A stretch of DNA of 64,000 nt. Source: Branchiostoma lanceolatum. Taxonomy: Eukaryota; Chordata; Leptocardii; Amphioxiformes; Branchiostomatidae. A program made the translations under genes and the position numbers. The notes under the pieces were generated by a model that was given only the letters and a program-made list of their open reading frames with translations, had not been told where the DNA came from and searched no databases. The stretch covers positions 10,917,501 to 10,981,500 of the forward strand of contig NC_089726.1 in assembly GCF_035083965.1 (NCBI RefSeq), given 5' to 3'. This document shows positions 1 to 12,268 of this stretch, piece by piece (positions within the stretch are counted from its first letter, which is position 1; every line of letters begins with the position of its first letter).

Positions 1-3000
1 CCATGCTCAGTGTGTTCTCTCGTCTGCATGCGCCACAAGAACACGCTTCTAAATCTCATACGCTGCAGCGAAAACCTCCAAAACCCGGGAATACACTGAC
101 TTTACATCCACGGGAGAGCGGGGCGGCTTGTTTTAAGTGTATTCGACTGAGAGAAAAATGTTGAAATAAGAAAAAGGCGGTGCTAAAACGTCTTAACGAA
201 GTTTGAGATCAGGGGCGAAGCAAAGAGAACGCGAGGGGTGGTTAAGTACAAGTGACGTCAGAGCGTGGGAAACACTAATCCCCTTACCACAAACAATTGC
301 GCCGCCGCAAATCTGAAAATGTTTCGTCTCAAGTTTCATCAGAGAGGTCTTATTAGAGTACATCCGGAAACAGTTGATTATGATTCAATAGAATGCCTCT
401 CTTTATGATCACGTCGTCTTCACGGCTGTCAACATCCGCCTGTAGAAGACAGACCTTCGCTATGAATGAAAAAGAGTTTGAAATGGCCCCCAAGCCACCA
501 AAATCTAGTTAGCCTCTCCGGAAAAAGACGAAAATCAAATTACATTGTCAGGTAGTTTGGAGTTCGTGTTAAGCTTGAAAGATCTTTCCCCTAGTAGACG
601 CTTATTGGCCAAACAATGGAAGGGCAATGCGGTAGCGCCTCTGGCGGGGAATATTAGAAACGCCCCCTACCTACGAGCATTAGACATCTGTCACAGGTTC
701 AGATTCCTGTATCAAGAGCTCGAGATGCCTCCCGGCTCTATCATCTGGAAACTTACCTTCGTGCCCAGAAGTTCAGAAGGTTTGTAGTCCCCTGACGTCA
801 CCTACAGTATTGCAGACTGTGATCGATCTTCAGTTCACACAGTAAGGCCCCCATTCCACTAGACGGCGATCGCGCTGTGATCTCGCTGCGACCTAAATTG
901 AATCCTTGAATTCATAATTGGAATAGCATGTACAATTTAAAGATATGACTGATAAGACGACAAAACACACAAAGCGTAAAAAATGTTTGTTTTTTTTTTA
1001 ATCACTGAAATTCGTTGAGCACTCGCTCAAATTTTAGGTCGCAGCGACGTCGCCGCCCAAGTAGATTGCGGGTGTAATCAGAACATGAATCTGACCTGAA
1101 TCTTGACCTGTTCACCGCCTCCCTGCCTGTAATCTCACAGCGGAGCGTACAGAGTATGACACATCAGCGGAGCGGAATGACCCTATTATCGCCAAATTAC
1201 ACGGCTCCACCTCTGTTCTCATATTGACAATGGATGGAGTGTGCTCTCAAAATTACGCGTGGAAAAATGTAGTCCCTAAACATCTTTAGCATGGAAGTTC
1301 ATCTGTGTTGAGAAGTGACATTGTGAATAAAGACTGAACTTTACACAACCAACTCTTGGAAGAACTGGGACTTACCAAAATGATCGGCTTAACGGAACAA
1401 GGCGCTTTCATGGGTGAAATGTAGGTGACATTGCAGCATTGTGGTACAGTTAATCGCCAGTAAACCTCCTCTCATTATACCCATACCCTTCAGCGCCTCA
1501 CTTGGATAATCCTCAAGGGTTTACAACATAAACCGTAGAGACTTCCAGAAACCTTATCTACGTATTACCCTCCAAAATATTAAGGGAGCACATCCCAGTC
1601 TATTTGGAATTTGAATTCTAGGCTGCAAACCCTCTAGTCTAGCTACCGTCTCTTCCAGGGAATCATTCTTAAGTAAATCAACTGTGTATGGGATGAAAGC
1701 ATATCCCTTCCGCTACTAGACCATCTGAGTTTTGTTTCTTCAACCTCTCTAATTTTTATGTCAAAAATGATGCGCAGTTCATACGCTTGTCAACCATGCT
1801 AGTATCTGATGTCAGTTCGAAGCACATTATGAGAAATGTGAACTCAAACCCAGCCCCTCGAAACCCTTTCGTCACTTTTTTCTCGCGCACAGAACTGGGG
1901 TGTACACCGTTAATGTTTCCACTGAGTCTCGTTGGACCTCCTTTGGTCGGCTAACCCCTCTGGTAGATTATTCATCCCATTTGGCTAATTTCTATGATTT
2001 TAGACCACAAAGGATCCTTAATCTACTCCAAGGTCTGTTTTTGCTACCTTTGCTGCATGACAAAGTAGGTGGCAAATATCTGCTATTCCCTGAACTTTGG
2101 CAAATGCCATTTTGTATCATTGTCTTGGCAATTCAGGCATTCCCCAAGGCGCACACGACTTCGCCAAGTCAGCTAGATCTCTGAAAGTTCAGGTTTCAGG
2201 TTGGCAGAATTTCAAATTAACTAAGTTAGTAACCGTTATAGATGACATGACCCTTGGGTCGGGACAAAAGACTGCGCTGTAAGAGAAGTTAAGTCCCGAG
2301 CCTGACGTGAAGCCGTGACCGGTGGGCTAACTCACTACAGCGGTACGGTAAAGTTAAGATCAAGCTTTTGCTCCCCTGCTCGAGATGGATGCGTCGCCAC
2401 CACGTGAAAAATCGATGTTTCATCGCTGAAGTGTGAACCCCTGTATTATGAAGATGGAGGTGTAATGAATAATGTAACGGAGAAGAAGCCCAAGTGGAGT
2501 AGCCTGTAGAGCTGAGATAAGGGAGATTGTAACAAGACTGAGTCACGTTGGGAGACGAAGGTCACCATCATTATCTCCGTGAAAGGAAGGTATTGTAGTA
2601 ACTTGCTGCGTGTTTGTGAGGGCCGCGTCTTTTCGCACGATAACTCGAGAAAGCCTGGATGGACTGTCTTGATGTTTGGTATGTGGGTAGGTCTTGATAA
2701 GAACTCGAAATAATTAGATTAGCTAAGTAGTATGGTACTGCAGCGGAACGTCCGATTTCTGTGTTTCTTGTTCTGGATATGCCATGGTTATGATTATTGA
2801 GTGGTAGATTCCTCTTATGAGGGAGAGGAAATCGTGTAGGTTTGGGTCCCCCAGTGGCTTTTTTAACTGCAGGGGCCAATTTGAAAAAGAATAACTCGAG
2901 AAATTCAAGTGATGCATTACATATACTAATTGTGCATACGGGTGCTAATTTGCAACTTAGCAAAAACGGCATTTCCTCATATTTTAAAGAACTTGTGTTA

Positions 3001-3953
3001 TTTGATTTGGCAGAGATGATCAACTAATATGATCTATGCAAATTAGAACATTATTTGCATAATCAATAAGAAACATTTATGTGACGTCACTCGAAAAGGT
3101 TTTAAAAAAACATCATTTGGGGAAGGCATGAAGTCATGGAACTAATGATTCTCTGGCGATTCGGCGACCATCTGGCCATCAACAAATTCACCCAAAGGTC
3201 TTTGAGAGTGCAACGCTGGCTTAACCAATTTTTCCCGGGCTTCAGACAGATGAGATTTCTCGGACCAACAGGAACACTACAGCCGCCTAGTCAGTCAGTT
3301 TGCCCCGGTTATTGTGCCTGCCTGGGGCTGGTACGAAGCCGCTATTTCCCAGCAACTATAGTATATTTAATACATAATATTCACATACCTTGTTATTACT
3401 ATAGTGAAATAAACGTATCTACCTTTGTATATCTATGTTTGCAGGATGCCTTACGAAAGTCTTTGTGATCTTATGGTGTTAAAAGTTCAGCTCTGTTTAA
3501 TAGAATTGGAGGGGAAGTGTGCTACTCTAGCTCTATATCTGAATTGGGCTTTTTATGTTTACCTTCTCGAAAGGGAAACGTTGCTGTTTTTTTCTTCTTC
3601 CTCTTTTTCTTCCTCTTCTTCTTCCGTTCCAAAGAAATAAGATCAATGACCTGGACCAGACGGCTGTTACTGGTAATATAGCAGACACCCTGTGGTGTAC
3701 GATTGCATTATGTAGCAAGTGGCAGGACAGAGCTGAAGCGAGTATGTCTTCTTGCTTGCCATATCAACGTATCGTATCCCTCCGTAGTCCCATTAACAAT
3801 AGGTCTGCATCCCTCCGAACACCTAATATGGAATGTCCTAAAGCGACATTACATTATCAACTGATCAGAATCAATAATACATTCAAAGCTTTTCGCTGTT
3901 ACCGCTTCCGAAATTTCAGGGGAAGTCCATGTTCATATCAGTACTTGGTAAAA
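1..3953. other. Intergenic, no recognised gene
   Basis: No open reading frame here longer than about 150 codons resembles a known protein, and no convincing chain of splice sites was seen. The stretch holds one MITE (see 842-1075), scattered CRE-like TGACGTCA words and a pyrimidine-rich tract near 3590-3630. A possible acceptor (TTTCAG near 3915-3920) lies just upstream of the TRIM start, so a 5' UTR exon of that gene could begin there; this is inference only. Confidence 0.5.
842..1075. mobile_element. MITE, family A copy 1
   Basis: The ends are inverted: CTCGCTGCGACCTAAA on the left pairs with TTTAGGTCGCAGCGACG on the right, and GGCGATCGC-like words continue outward. The interior (CATAATTGGAATAG, ACAAAACACACAAA) recurs at 10655-10895 and 28172-28330. 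No coding capacity. The superfamily is not assigned because no clean target duplication was seen. Confidence 0.6.
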
Positions 3954-4715
3954 ATGGCGTCCAATGCGGTCATTGACAATGCCGACGAATCCCTCGTCTG
4001 CCAGGTCTGCTTGGAGGACTTCAAGCAGCCCAAGATGCTGCCGTGTCTTCACACCTTGTGCCAGCAGTGTTTGGAGAGGTTTCTGGCCACAGAACCGGTG
4101 GGGAAACTGGACTGTCCAACATGCCAACAGGAAGTGACCCTGTCAGAAATTGAGTTGAAATCCAACTTCCTAATTGGAAAAATGGGCGATATTCTGAAAC
4201 AACAGTCGAAAGGGAAAACTTCCGTGGCGCGGGAGAATGGAATCCCCTGTACGGTCTGTCGAGTCGGGAACTCGGCTCAGTTCTACTGTCTGGAGTGTGC
4301 CGAATACCTGTGTCAGACGTGTAACGACATTCACCGTCGGTTCAAGGCGACCACAGCACACAATGTTGTAACAATCCAAGACCTGAGATCCGATCAAGTT
4401 GCCACGGACGAAGACCAGGTCAGAGCATCTTTGCGCTCACCTGAAATCATGCCAGTGCGACCGAAAGTGCTACTTGGTAATGGCGGCGCCAGGCTAAAAC
4501 TCGTCAAAACTGTTGGGGAGGGGGGAAATGGAGATGGGCAGCGGTTATACGCTCCGGCCTTGCTTGCTGTCACCGCAGAGGGAGACATTGTCGGACTGAT
4601 TTCTACAACAAACGCCTGCAATTTCTGGACAAAGATGGCTCCTTCAAGAAGAAGGTCGATCTGCGGTTCAGTTTGTGGTGTATGGCGGTACTGCCAAGCG
4701 GTGAGCTGTTGGTGA
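3954..4715 (+). CDS. TRIM-type RING/B-box protein, N-terminal part before a frame break
   Basis: The ATG at 3954 opens a RING-B-box protein of the TRIM2/3 or TRIM-NHL type, which would act as a cytoplasmic E3 ubiquitin ligase or RNA-binding regulator. The C3HC4 RING is visible (CQVC, CLHTLCQQC, CPTC; about residues 15-60), followed by a B-box (CTVC, CLEC, CQTC, H-H; about residues 98-140). The frame then enters the first NHL repeat and is lost. Next to the duplicated module downstream (GACATTGTAGTGACTGAT at 5695) the matching site near 4583-4590 lacks one base, so the protein ends out of frame at 4715 while the NHL sequence continues in the next frame (4673-6430). The break could be a true pseudogenising deletion, an allele or a sequence error. 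Upstream in-frame codons (from 3555) look non-coding, so the ATG before the RING was chosen. Confidence 0.75.
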   Translation: MASNAVIDNADESLVCQVCLEDFKQPKMLPCLHTLCQQCLERFLATEPVGKLDCPTCQQEVTLSEIELKSNFLIGKMGDILKQQSKGKTSVARENGIPCTVCRVGNSAQFYCLECAEYLCQTCNDIHRRFKATTAHNVVTIQDLRSDQVATDEDQVRASLRSPEIMPVRPKVLLGNGGARLKLVKTVGEGGNGDGQRLYAPALLAVTAEGDIVGLISTTNACNFWTKMAPSRRRSICGSVCGVWRYCQAVSCW

Positions 4716-6430
4716 CAGGAGACAAACACAGGATTCACGTACTGGACAAACAGGGGAATGAGTCACGTGTCATCCAGGTGACAGGGTCTGCAGAGTCACA
4801 GGAAACTACGAAAGGTGTCGCTGTTGACGGTTTGGGGCGCATCATCGTGACTATTGGGTACCAAGTTTTCGTACTCAGTCCTAGTGGTGACGTCATGCTG
4901 AAGTTCGGGGACAAAGGTCAAGGTCAGCAGCAGCTGAGTTCCTCCCTCCGCGTGACCGTCAACAGCAGCAACCAGATCATCGTCCTGGACTGGGACAACC
5001 ACAAGCTGAAGATATTTGACCCTGCGGGTCGTCATCTCTTCACGTGCGGGTCACGTGGCCCGGAGGCTGGTCAGCTGCACTACCCCTGGTCTGTCATCAC
5101 GGACAGCGAGGACAACATCATCGTGGCTGACAGTTGGAACCACCGCGTTTCCGTGTTCAGTCGGGACGGCACGTTCATCAGGCATGTGCTGACACAGGAG
5201 GAACACGGACTGAAGTTCCCAATGGGGCTGGCGCTGACTCACGACGGACATTTGGTCGTTTCTGAATCTGCTCCTCACACCTTCAAGTTGAATTATTTCC
5301 ATGTAAAATGCCAACAGGACGTGCCCCTCCCCAAAATTGGCGTCCATGGGCGGTGGTCCAACTTCCTCGTTGGCAATTCGCGCGATATTCCCCAACAACA
5401 GCCCAAAGGGGGAACTTCCGAGGTGCCGAAGGACGAAGTCCCCTGTACGGTCTGTGAGGTTGGGACCTCGGCTCAGTCTTACTGTGTGGAGTGTTCCGAA
5501 TCCCTGTGTCACATATGTTACCACATCCACCGTCGGTTCAAAGCGACCAAGCGCCACAAAGTTGTAAAAATTCAAGATCTGCAATCCGGCCTGGGCGGCA
5601 CGAGTCTAAAACACGTCAGAACGGTTGGAGGTAAGAGGGGCAGTGGAGATGGACAGTTTAACTTTCCGAACTCCCTTGCTGCCACCGCAGAGGGAGACAT
5701 TGTAGTGACTGATCAGGCCAACTCACGCCTGCAGTTTCTGGGCAAAAATGGCTTCTTCAAGAGGAAGGTCGATCTGGGGTTGAAGCCAAAATGTGTGGAA
5801 GTTCTGCCAAGCGGTGAGCTGTTGGTGACGGGAGACGAACACAGGATTCACGTACTGGACAAGCAGCTGCAGGGGAATGAGTCACGTGTCATCCAGGTGA
5901 CAGGGGCTGCAGAGACACAGGAAACTACGAAAGGTGTCGCTGTTGACGGTTTGGGGCGCATCATCGTGACTATCGGGTACCAAATTTTCGTACTCGGTCC
6001 CAGCGGTGACGTCATGCTGAAGTTTGGGGACAAAGGTCAAGGTCAGCAGCAGCTGAGTTCCTTCCTCCGCGTGACCGTCAACAGCAGCAACCAGATCATC
6101 ATAAGTGACTTTGACAACCATAACTTGAAGATATTTGACCCTGCGGGTCGTCATCTCTTCACGTGCGGGTCACGTGGCCCGGAGGCTGGTCAGCTGCACT
6201 ACCCCTGGTCTGTCATCACGGACAGCGAGGACAACATCATCGTGGCTGACTATTGGAACGATCGTGTTTCCGTGTTCAGTCGGGACGGCGCGTTCATCAG
6301 GCACGTGCTGACACAGGAGGAACACGGACTGTTCAGTCCGACGGGACTGGCGCTGACTCCCGATGGACATCTTATCGTTTCGGAATTTTCTTTTTCCACT
6401 GACCATGTAAAGTTTTTTCGTGTGAAATGA
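4160..6430 (+). repeat. Direct tandem duplication inside the TRIM-NHL gene (about 1.1 kb period)
   Basis: Module 1 (about 4160-5310) and module 2 (about 5311-6430) repeat in the same order: B-box, linker, NHL propeller. For example GTGAGCTGTTGGTGAC occurs near 4701 and 5815, and the GGACAAAGGTCAAGGTCAGC block occurs near 4910 and 6028. Module 2 differs by a 6-base insertion (two codons) after GACAAGCAG. The joint fuses the end of propeller 1 to the end of a RING. Confidence 0.85.
4673..6430 (+). CDS. TRIM-NHL C-terminal part with a second fused B-box/NHL module
   Basis: This 585-codon frame continues the gene opened at 3954. It encodes an NHL beta-propeller (motifs such as LDWDNHKLKIFD and VADSWNHRVSVFSRDG), a degenerate remnant of the RING end (CQQDVPLPKIG near 5310), a second B-box (CTVC, CVEC, CHIC, H-H; near 5450-5570) and a second NHL propeller ending at the TGA. 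NHL propellers usually bind RNA or protein partners. The two propellers are nearly identical over long stretches, pointing to a recent in-frame tandem duplication or gene conversion. The second module has no complete RING of its own. The start at 4673 is only the first ATG in this frame; biologically the frame is entered from the RING exon, so the locus may be a pseudogene unless the break near 4588 is an error. Confidence 0.75.
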   Translation: MWCMAVLPSGELLVTGDKHRIHVLDKQGNESRVIQVTGSAESQETTKGVAVDGLGRIIVTIGYQVFVLSPSGDVMLKFGDKGQGQQQLSSSLRVTVNSSNQIIVLDWDNHKLKIFDPAGRHLFTCGSRGPEAGQLHYPWSVITDSEDNIIVADSWNHRVSVFSRDGTFIRHVLTQEEHGLKFPMGLALTHDGHLVVSESAPHTFKLNYFHVKCQQDVPLPKIGVHGRWSNFLVGNSRDIPQQQPKGGTSEVPKDEVPCTVCEVGTSAQSYCVECSESLCHICYHIHRRFKATKRHKVVKIQDLQSGLGGTSLKHVRTVGGKRGSGDGQFNFPNSLAATAEGDIVVTDQANSRLQFLGKNGFFKRKVDLGLKPKCVEVLPSGELLVTGDEHRIHVLDKQLQGNESRVIQVTGAAETQETTKGVAVDGLGRIIVTIGYQIFVLGPSGDVMLKFGDKGQGQQQLSSFLRVTVNSSNQIIISDFDNHNLKIFDPAGRHLFTCGSRGPEAGQLHYPWSVITDSEDNIIVADYWNDRVSVFSRDGAFIRHVLTQEEHGLFSPTGLALTPDGHLIVSEFSFSTDHVKFFRVK

Positions 6431-7330
6431 ATCTTTTACACTCTTTAATGCATAATATGGTGATAAACGCTCAAAGCTGTTCAACTTCCTTTCCGTTTGC
6501 TTAACAGAATTTGATACATTCCATCCTATAGATAAATTCAATTACATTCTAGAAGGAGATAACCCTTACTGTGTACAAATACGTAAATGTATCAAAGAAT
6601 GTCTAGAGCTTAGAACCAATAGTGTAAGTGATACACCTCAACTCAACACGTGGATTAATTCATATACTTGTACGTAATATTTGTTAATTCATTTGTATCC
6701 ACTTTTTTTGTTTGTATATTTCTACAAGACCTTAAGAAAGTCGCTGTACTTTTTTTTTTGTCGATAAAGATTGATTTTCATTTTCTGGCTAAAATCATGC
6801 AGTCAGGACGTCGGTTTCCTATATCCTATATGATGATAAATATTAATTTATGCATTCCGATACAACTTCAATTTATACCCCAACTTCAATTTCTACAAAA
6901 CCGAAAGATAAATTCTCGGTGATGCATTTCATTGTGTCTATACACATTTTACATCCAACAAAGACAATAAATCCTATATTTATATCATCAATAAAGAACA
7001 AAGAGTGTTGGTTGCTATCCCCTTTTATATTCCTGTGTCATCAATTGCTTTCAAAGTATGTTTACAGTTTTAAACCTCTGTATTTTGACTATACATCTGA
7101 AGTAAAGATTGATAAGGTTGACATATTTTGGTAAATAAATGGGTGTTTTAGGCACCAAAACGTTCGTTCTTTCATATAATGCGCACGCGTGTTTAATGTA
7201 TTTGTTCTTCGCGACATAATGATTGATACTTTGCAAGAAATTCTTCTTAACATCGGTCTGACGTTTAAACTTTTTACGTCAAATTGTGACAACGCTTTTG
7301 GTTGATTTTGAAAACTAAAACTGGTAACAG

Positions 7331-7386
7331 GACACGCACGCACGCGTACGCACACACACACACGGACACACACACACGGACACACG

Positions 7387-7430
<44 letters not shown>
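7331..7430. repeat. CA/CG dinucleotide microsatellite
   Basis: An interrupted (CA)n tract with CACG and GGACA interruptions, pure over about the last 45 bases. The long Val-Cys frame read on the minus strand here is an artefact of the repeat. Confidence 0.95.
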
Positions 7431-7432
<2 letters not shown>

Positions 7433-8708
7433 ACCTGCCCGCCCACCGATGTCTTACCAGGTTTACACATTACGTGTTGTAAATACTACAGCAGGGCTTC
7501 AACAGTCCCAGCCCCCCCCCCCACATGTGCGTTGAATGCCAATTCCAGTCCGACAGCACGTTTATCCAGGATACCACTGTCCCTATCAGTCATCATACCT
7601 TAGTCCTGAAGTTTACAATTGGTGATTCTTCACCGTTTTTCTGGAAGGAAAGAAATATGTCATTCCTTAATAGGGAAGAAGACACCAAAGGGCAAAGCAA
7701 AACTAAGTCACCGTAACGGATTGATCACATTAAACATGTTTTTTTGGGGGGGCGGGTGCATCAAGTTACTACATCTAGTTACAATTGGATGCCAAACAAT
7801 TATTCTACTAGAAGATTTATGTGAAATGAAGTCACAATTTGTAACTAGCAGTACAATGCGCGGACTTATTGGCAAAGGTACAAATAAGAAAAGATAAGGA
7901 AAAGGTAGTCGGCAGTGGGACTAACTATGATCGTAATCAATATACAGAATAGCAAAAGTAAAATACAGTATCAAGATATTACAAACCATTTGTAGCATAG
8001 AAGGAGTCGATATGTTATATTACGCTGGCGTATGTCTATCTTGTTGCTTTTTCCTATTGATACGTTCACATTTGGTAAATTGGATATTAGATTTGATAAA
8101 TAAGGAAATCTTGACAAATGAAACAATACTGATTACAATACGGTCGCATATTGGTCCTTGTTCTAATACGGTTGTATTTGTGTACCCAACCCAACAACTA
8201 TAGCTACTGCAACTGGCCAGCTGAGAGACTAGCCTACAAAACGACCCCCTATTTGCATATCGCGAATCGCAGGTGTTCGACACATAATAGACCGCTAATG
8301 CTCTTATTACGGGGATAGACGATCTCCCCATGTTTTACTTCCAGAGCTAGTCCAATGTGACTGGCCGCGGAGCTAACACTTGACCATGCTATAGTGAATG
8401 TTATAGAAGACCAAGGGCATCCAATGTTATCTTTGTGTCCTTGAATAAACTTGGCGATACCGGACGTAAGGGCACGGCTTCGGGCAACTTGTTCATACAG
8501 AGCGCGTTCCGGTGGGGTATTTTCCACGAGTAGAGGTAGGCCAAAAGTCGGCCATAGAAAAAAAGCTCTTTGCGGGTCGACGAAGCGTGTCGATACGGTG
8601 CAGAGCGCACTTGATTCTTGAATGTGAGGGGGAGCAAATCCCGATTCAATCATCTTTGACAGGGCCTTCATACATTGTCGCCGTCGGCCTACAGGGTCGA
8701 CCGGGGTC

Positions 8709-8851
8709 TAGTCTCGAAGCTGATCTACCGGTGACAAAAGACAGAATCCAAAGGGCCAAATAGTATCCAATTGGCCACTGGTGGCCAATTGCACAGTGTT
8801 TTGGTCCTTTGGATACTGTCTTTTGTCACCGGTAGAACTGACTGGAGATTA
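8709..8851. mobile_element. Fold-back MITE with 9-bp target duplication
   Basis: The core arms CTACCGGTGACAAAAGACAG (8725) and CTGTCTTTTGTCACCGGTAG (ending 8835) are exact inverted copies. Weaker pairing extends to TAGTCTCG at the left end and TAATCTCC (reverse strand) at the right end. The element is flanked by the direct repeat ACCGGGGTC at 8700-8708 and 8852-8860. A 9-bp duplication suits Mutator-like elements. Non-coding and non-autonomous. Confidence 0.75.
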
Positions 8852-10654
8852 ACCGGGGTCGTCACTCGTCAGCATTGAGACATGATGGACACCGTAAGGA
8901 TTGTGGGCAAGGGGCTCACAAAAAGCATCCGAGCACAGAGGAGGAGGAAACGGGAAAATCGTCATATATCTTCCCTGTAAAGTTTTTTTTTTCTGTAAGG
9001 GAATGGATACCAAAGTTATATTTTCTAAATTCAGAACGAAGGTGCGTATGTTTGGAAATTTTCTCTTCACATCAGAGGCTGCCTGGAGAGTTTTCCCGCA
9101 AACTACTTCGGAGAAAACTGCAATCACGTTAATGACATCGGCGGTGACATTGGTACTTATACCTGTCAATCAAGACTCTGATTGTTTGTGGTTGTGGCTC
9201 TGATGTGGTGCAATTGCATCTTAAGTGCATGTCGCACATCGGGGGCGATTGATATGGCACGGCACCACTTTATCTTGTTCATTAGATTGAAATTGAGGGA
9301 CAGGCTCACTGAAGTGCAAAGAAATGGATGTGGAATGTGAGCACAGCTGTGAAAATGGTCTCCATATTTTTTTAGAAAGAAGAAGTCGTAGAATCGATTT
9401 TCTAAATTATGTATCTAGGTTATCTTTCTGGATCTAAAGAAACACAACACTAGATAAAGCCACTTCGTCTTTAAAGCAACGAACTCAAGTATGCCGGTAT
9501 TCATCTGAGAAATGCCCTGATCATTACAATGAGATAGGTAACTCAATCCGAGTAACTTTATTGGTCCAAACGACAGTGGTTTTACTGCGTCCCCTTTACA
9601 CAATTTCGCAGTGCTATTACATTAACGCAGCTACTTTAGAGTGCTCCCGCGGTGTGTGGAAAATCGCACGAGAGTATGATGTACGAAAAACAGGGCAAGC
9701 GCTAAGATTTCAGCTAACCCTAATGGAATATGTCTACATCTTGGCTAGAGGACGTAATTGTTTGACAACAACACATCAATTGATACCCTCCTACAAACAA
9801 ACGTTTATTCATATCACTCTGTAGATGAAGAAAAGTCCCTTGAATTTTCTTACCATAGTCAAACATGGTCGACCCCTGTATGTACACTTATGCATGTCTC
9901 TCGACAATTGATGTGATCAGAGCCGTACGACCCCAGGGTCACGCGTCACAGTGAAGTTGACGCTCATGTGACGTCGATCCTCGGGAGAACCGCCCGAATT
10001 TTGAACCACCACTTTCAAGGTGGCCTTTCCGGAACTTCTCGACCCGGCATCTTCTTCCTTTTTACGTCTAATCAAGTCTGATCCCAACACCCTCGCACTT
10101 TCAGCACTCTGTCGGCACTAGGAGGTGTAAAGGGCTGACGCCAGAGTTGCGTTGCGCAGTGGAGGGCTTAAAATTACAGTGCCAAATCCTTGAATTGAAA
10201 AGCCTTCTTTTCATGATCATTGGATATCTTTGGCCCAATCTGGAGACTTTTGGGGTTAGGGTAGGATACATGTTGTATAAGCTTTCCTATTTTGGCCAAC
10301 AAAAGTTTTTTACAGGGTATGATATTAAGTATTTCATTCTCCAACCCACTTTAGTCAGTTTGTTCTCAGAATAGTCGTGTAAATTGTTTCTCCGGAAGTC
10401 ATCCAAGGACATACAACATTCAGTATGCTACATGCATCTGGGCCGTTGATGTATAAGGTTTCGTATTACGGTCGATGTCATTTGGCAAATGTATCGACAT
10501 GTGCATACGTCGGAACAGAATGCCAAGGGCAAAACTTAGATATTGTCAAGATTAACGTCACTTTTACAACGTTGTTGATTTTCTTTTATGAGACCTTTAA
10601 GTGATTTGCGAACGCCATGTGCATGTGACATTCTATACTGCTCATGATAGTGAT

Positions 10655-10895
10655 CGCTTTACTAGTCGGCGATCGCTGAGCGACCGTACTGCGACCAAAA
10701 TTGGATTTGTGTGACCCTTGATTTCATAATTGGAATAAGTTGCAAGATTTAAAAGTATGTTTTAAAAGACAACAAAACACACAAAACATTTTAAAATTCT
10801 TTCCTTGTCTATGAAACTCGCTAAGCCTTCTGTCAGTTTATTCGGGCGCTCAGTGATCGCTCAGCAGTCGCATCCCCTGGTGGAGAAGGGGTGTT
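10655..10895. mobile_element. MITE, family A copy 2
   Basis: It shares the core AAAATTGGATTTGTGTGACC, the following TTGATTTCATAATTGGAATA and ACAAAACACACAAA with the copies at 842-1075 and 28172-28330. The ends carry inverted GGCGATCGCTGAGCGACC and GCTCAGTGATCGCTCAGC words. Non-coding. Confidence 0.6.
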
Positions 10896-11138
10896 GATGG
10901 GCGCTGATGCAGTCTGATCCTGACTACGGAGTGCCCGCGGGATTATAATCTGTTGGCCCGTAAACCTGTAGCTTACAACCGTTAATGCTTGTGATAGGAC
11001 TGGTGTAGGAGGAGGAGCAACATCTTACAGTTATTTTAAGTTACATGCCCCCACCTCCAAAAATGTATTGTAAAGAAAAAGCGAGCGTGTTTGCGATGCA
11101 TACAATCATTACAGAATTGCATCGTATAAATTTTGTAA

Positions 11139-11170
11139 AATAAAATAAAATAAAATAAAATAAAATAAAA
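11139..11170. repeat. TAAAA pentanucleotide microsatellite
   Basis: About six TAAAA units in a row, ending in a variant ACAAAA unit. Confidence 0.9.
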
Positions 11171-12268
11171 CAAAATTCGAGATTGAAGGTCGGCCTGGGA
11201 AACATCTCAAAATGCGTTTCCATGGTAACATCCCCGCCCCTCCCACTGAACGTCACTAATGGCCCTGTCGCATACGCGTCATACGACAACAGATGAGGAT
11301 GTTCTTGGGACAGTAGTCGGGCAGACTTCAGCCGTTCTGTGACGGAAGATTTTGTCGTACATCCATATCGATGGCTTTTTTTTTTCATAGTCTCGTAGAC
11401 TCCAATGACAAAAAAATGAATAACACTTATAACTTTATATATACTTGAAATCCGGAATAAGGATTGGGTACACTTGTCACGGAGCGAAAAACTCAAAACA
11501 ATTTCTCACCAGGGAGGGTTTCTAATTTCACACCCAATATGTCTGCGCGCAGAGTAATAACTGGCTCGGTAGATAGCGATAAAACAAAGTGACATCTTCC
11601 TGAGCCAACAGCCTCATTTTCTGGTCCTCTGCCTCTTTCAGAGATGGAAGCATGCGTCAAAGAATAGCAGTTTCCTAATCAATTTCCTCCGATGGACAAG
11701 AAACGAAATATGAAGATTAGAAAGATGTCCCGCTCGCTTTTTAGTAAGATTGCAGGTCAGCCAAAACCACCTGTGCATGCAAACAAGGCAATATCCGCCA
11801 AGACTAGACGCGCGCCAAGCGAATTCAACAGATGAGCTGCACACCCCATTCCAGAGCACCAATGTAAAATGGGTCACCAATATATGACGTCAGCTACCTG
11901 TTATGACGCACGTGTCCCCCAAACCCTTCCCATTTCTCAGGACTATGGTTAAGTACATATTTTGCACACTAGTAAATAAAAGGTTGCAGCTGAGCTAATG
12001 AGGCTGGATGAATCGTTATTGTAGTCATTGTTGTTACAACTAACGTCTTTAGCGTGATCCGAAAGGCGGGTTAACGAGTACTTGTCCCGAAAAATGCATG
12101 GGTCGATCGCCACAAATCCAGTTATCGGCGGTTCGTTTATATAATCTCCATATGCATGCACCTTATCACTTGGGTAACTTGGAGGAATAAGATAACCAGC
12201 TCGGCGATCCGTCTTCGGAGACATAAAATGAATGTCGTGCTTATCTTGACAGGCATCTTCACTTGTGT

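Noticed and set aside
2571-3023. 150-codon minus-strand frame
   Set aside because: No motif, no homology recognised and no codon pattern distinct from surrounding sequence.
5051-5584. 177-codon minus-strand frame across the TRIM-NHL gene
   Set aside because: Shadow of the conserved plus-strand coding sequence; no motifs of its own.
7089-7427. Long Cys-Val minus-strand frame
   Set aside because: Translation of the CA microsatellite.
8249-8671. 140-codon minus-strand frame near a MITE
   Set aside because: No family features, no neighbouring exons, and overlapping frames on both strands are equally open.
11041-11496. 151-codon minus-strand frame
   Set aside because: Runs through a TAAAA microsatellite and shows no recognisable domain or splice context.
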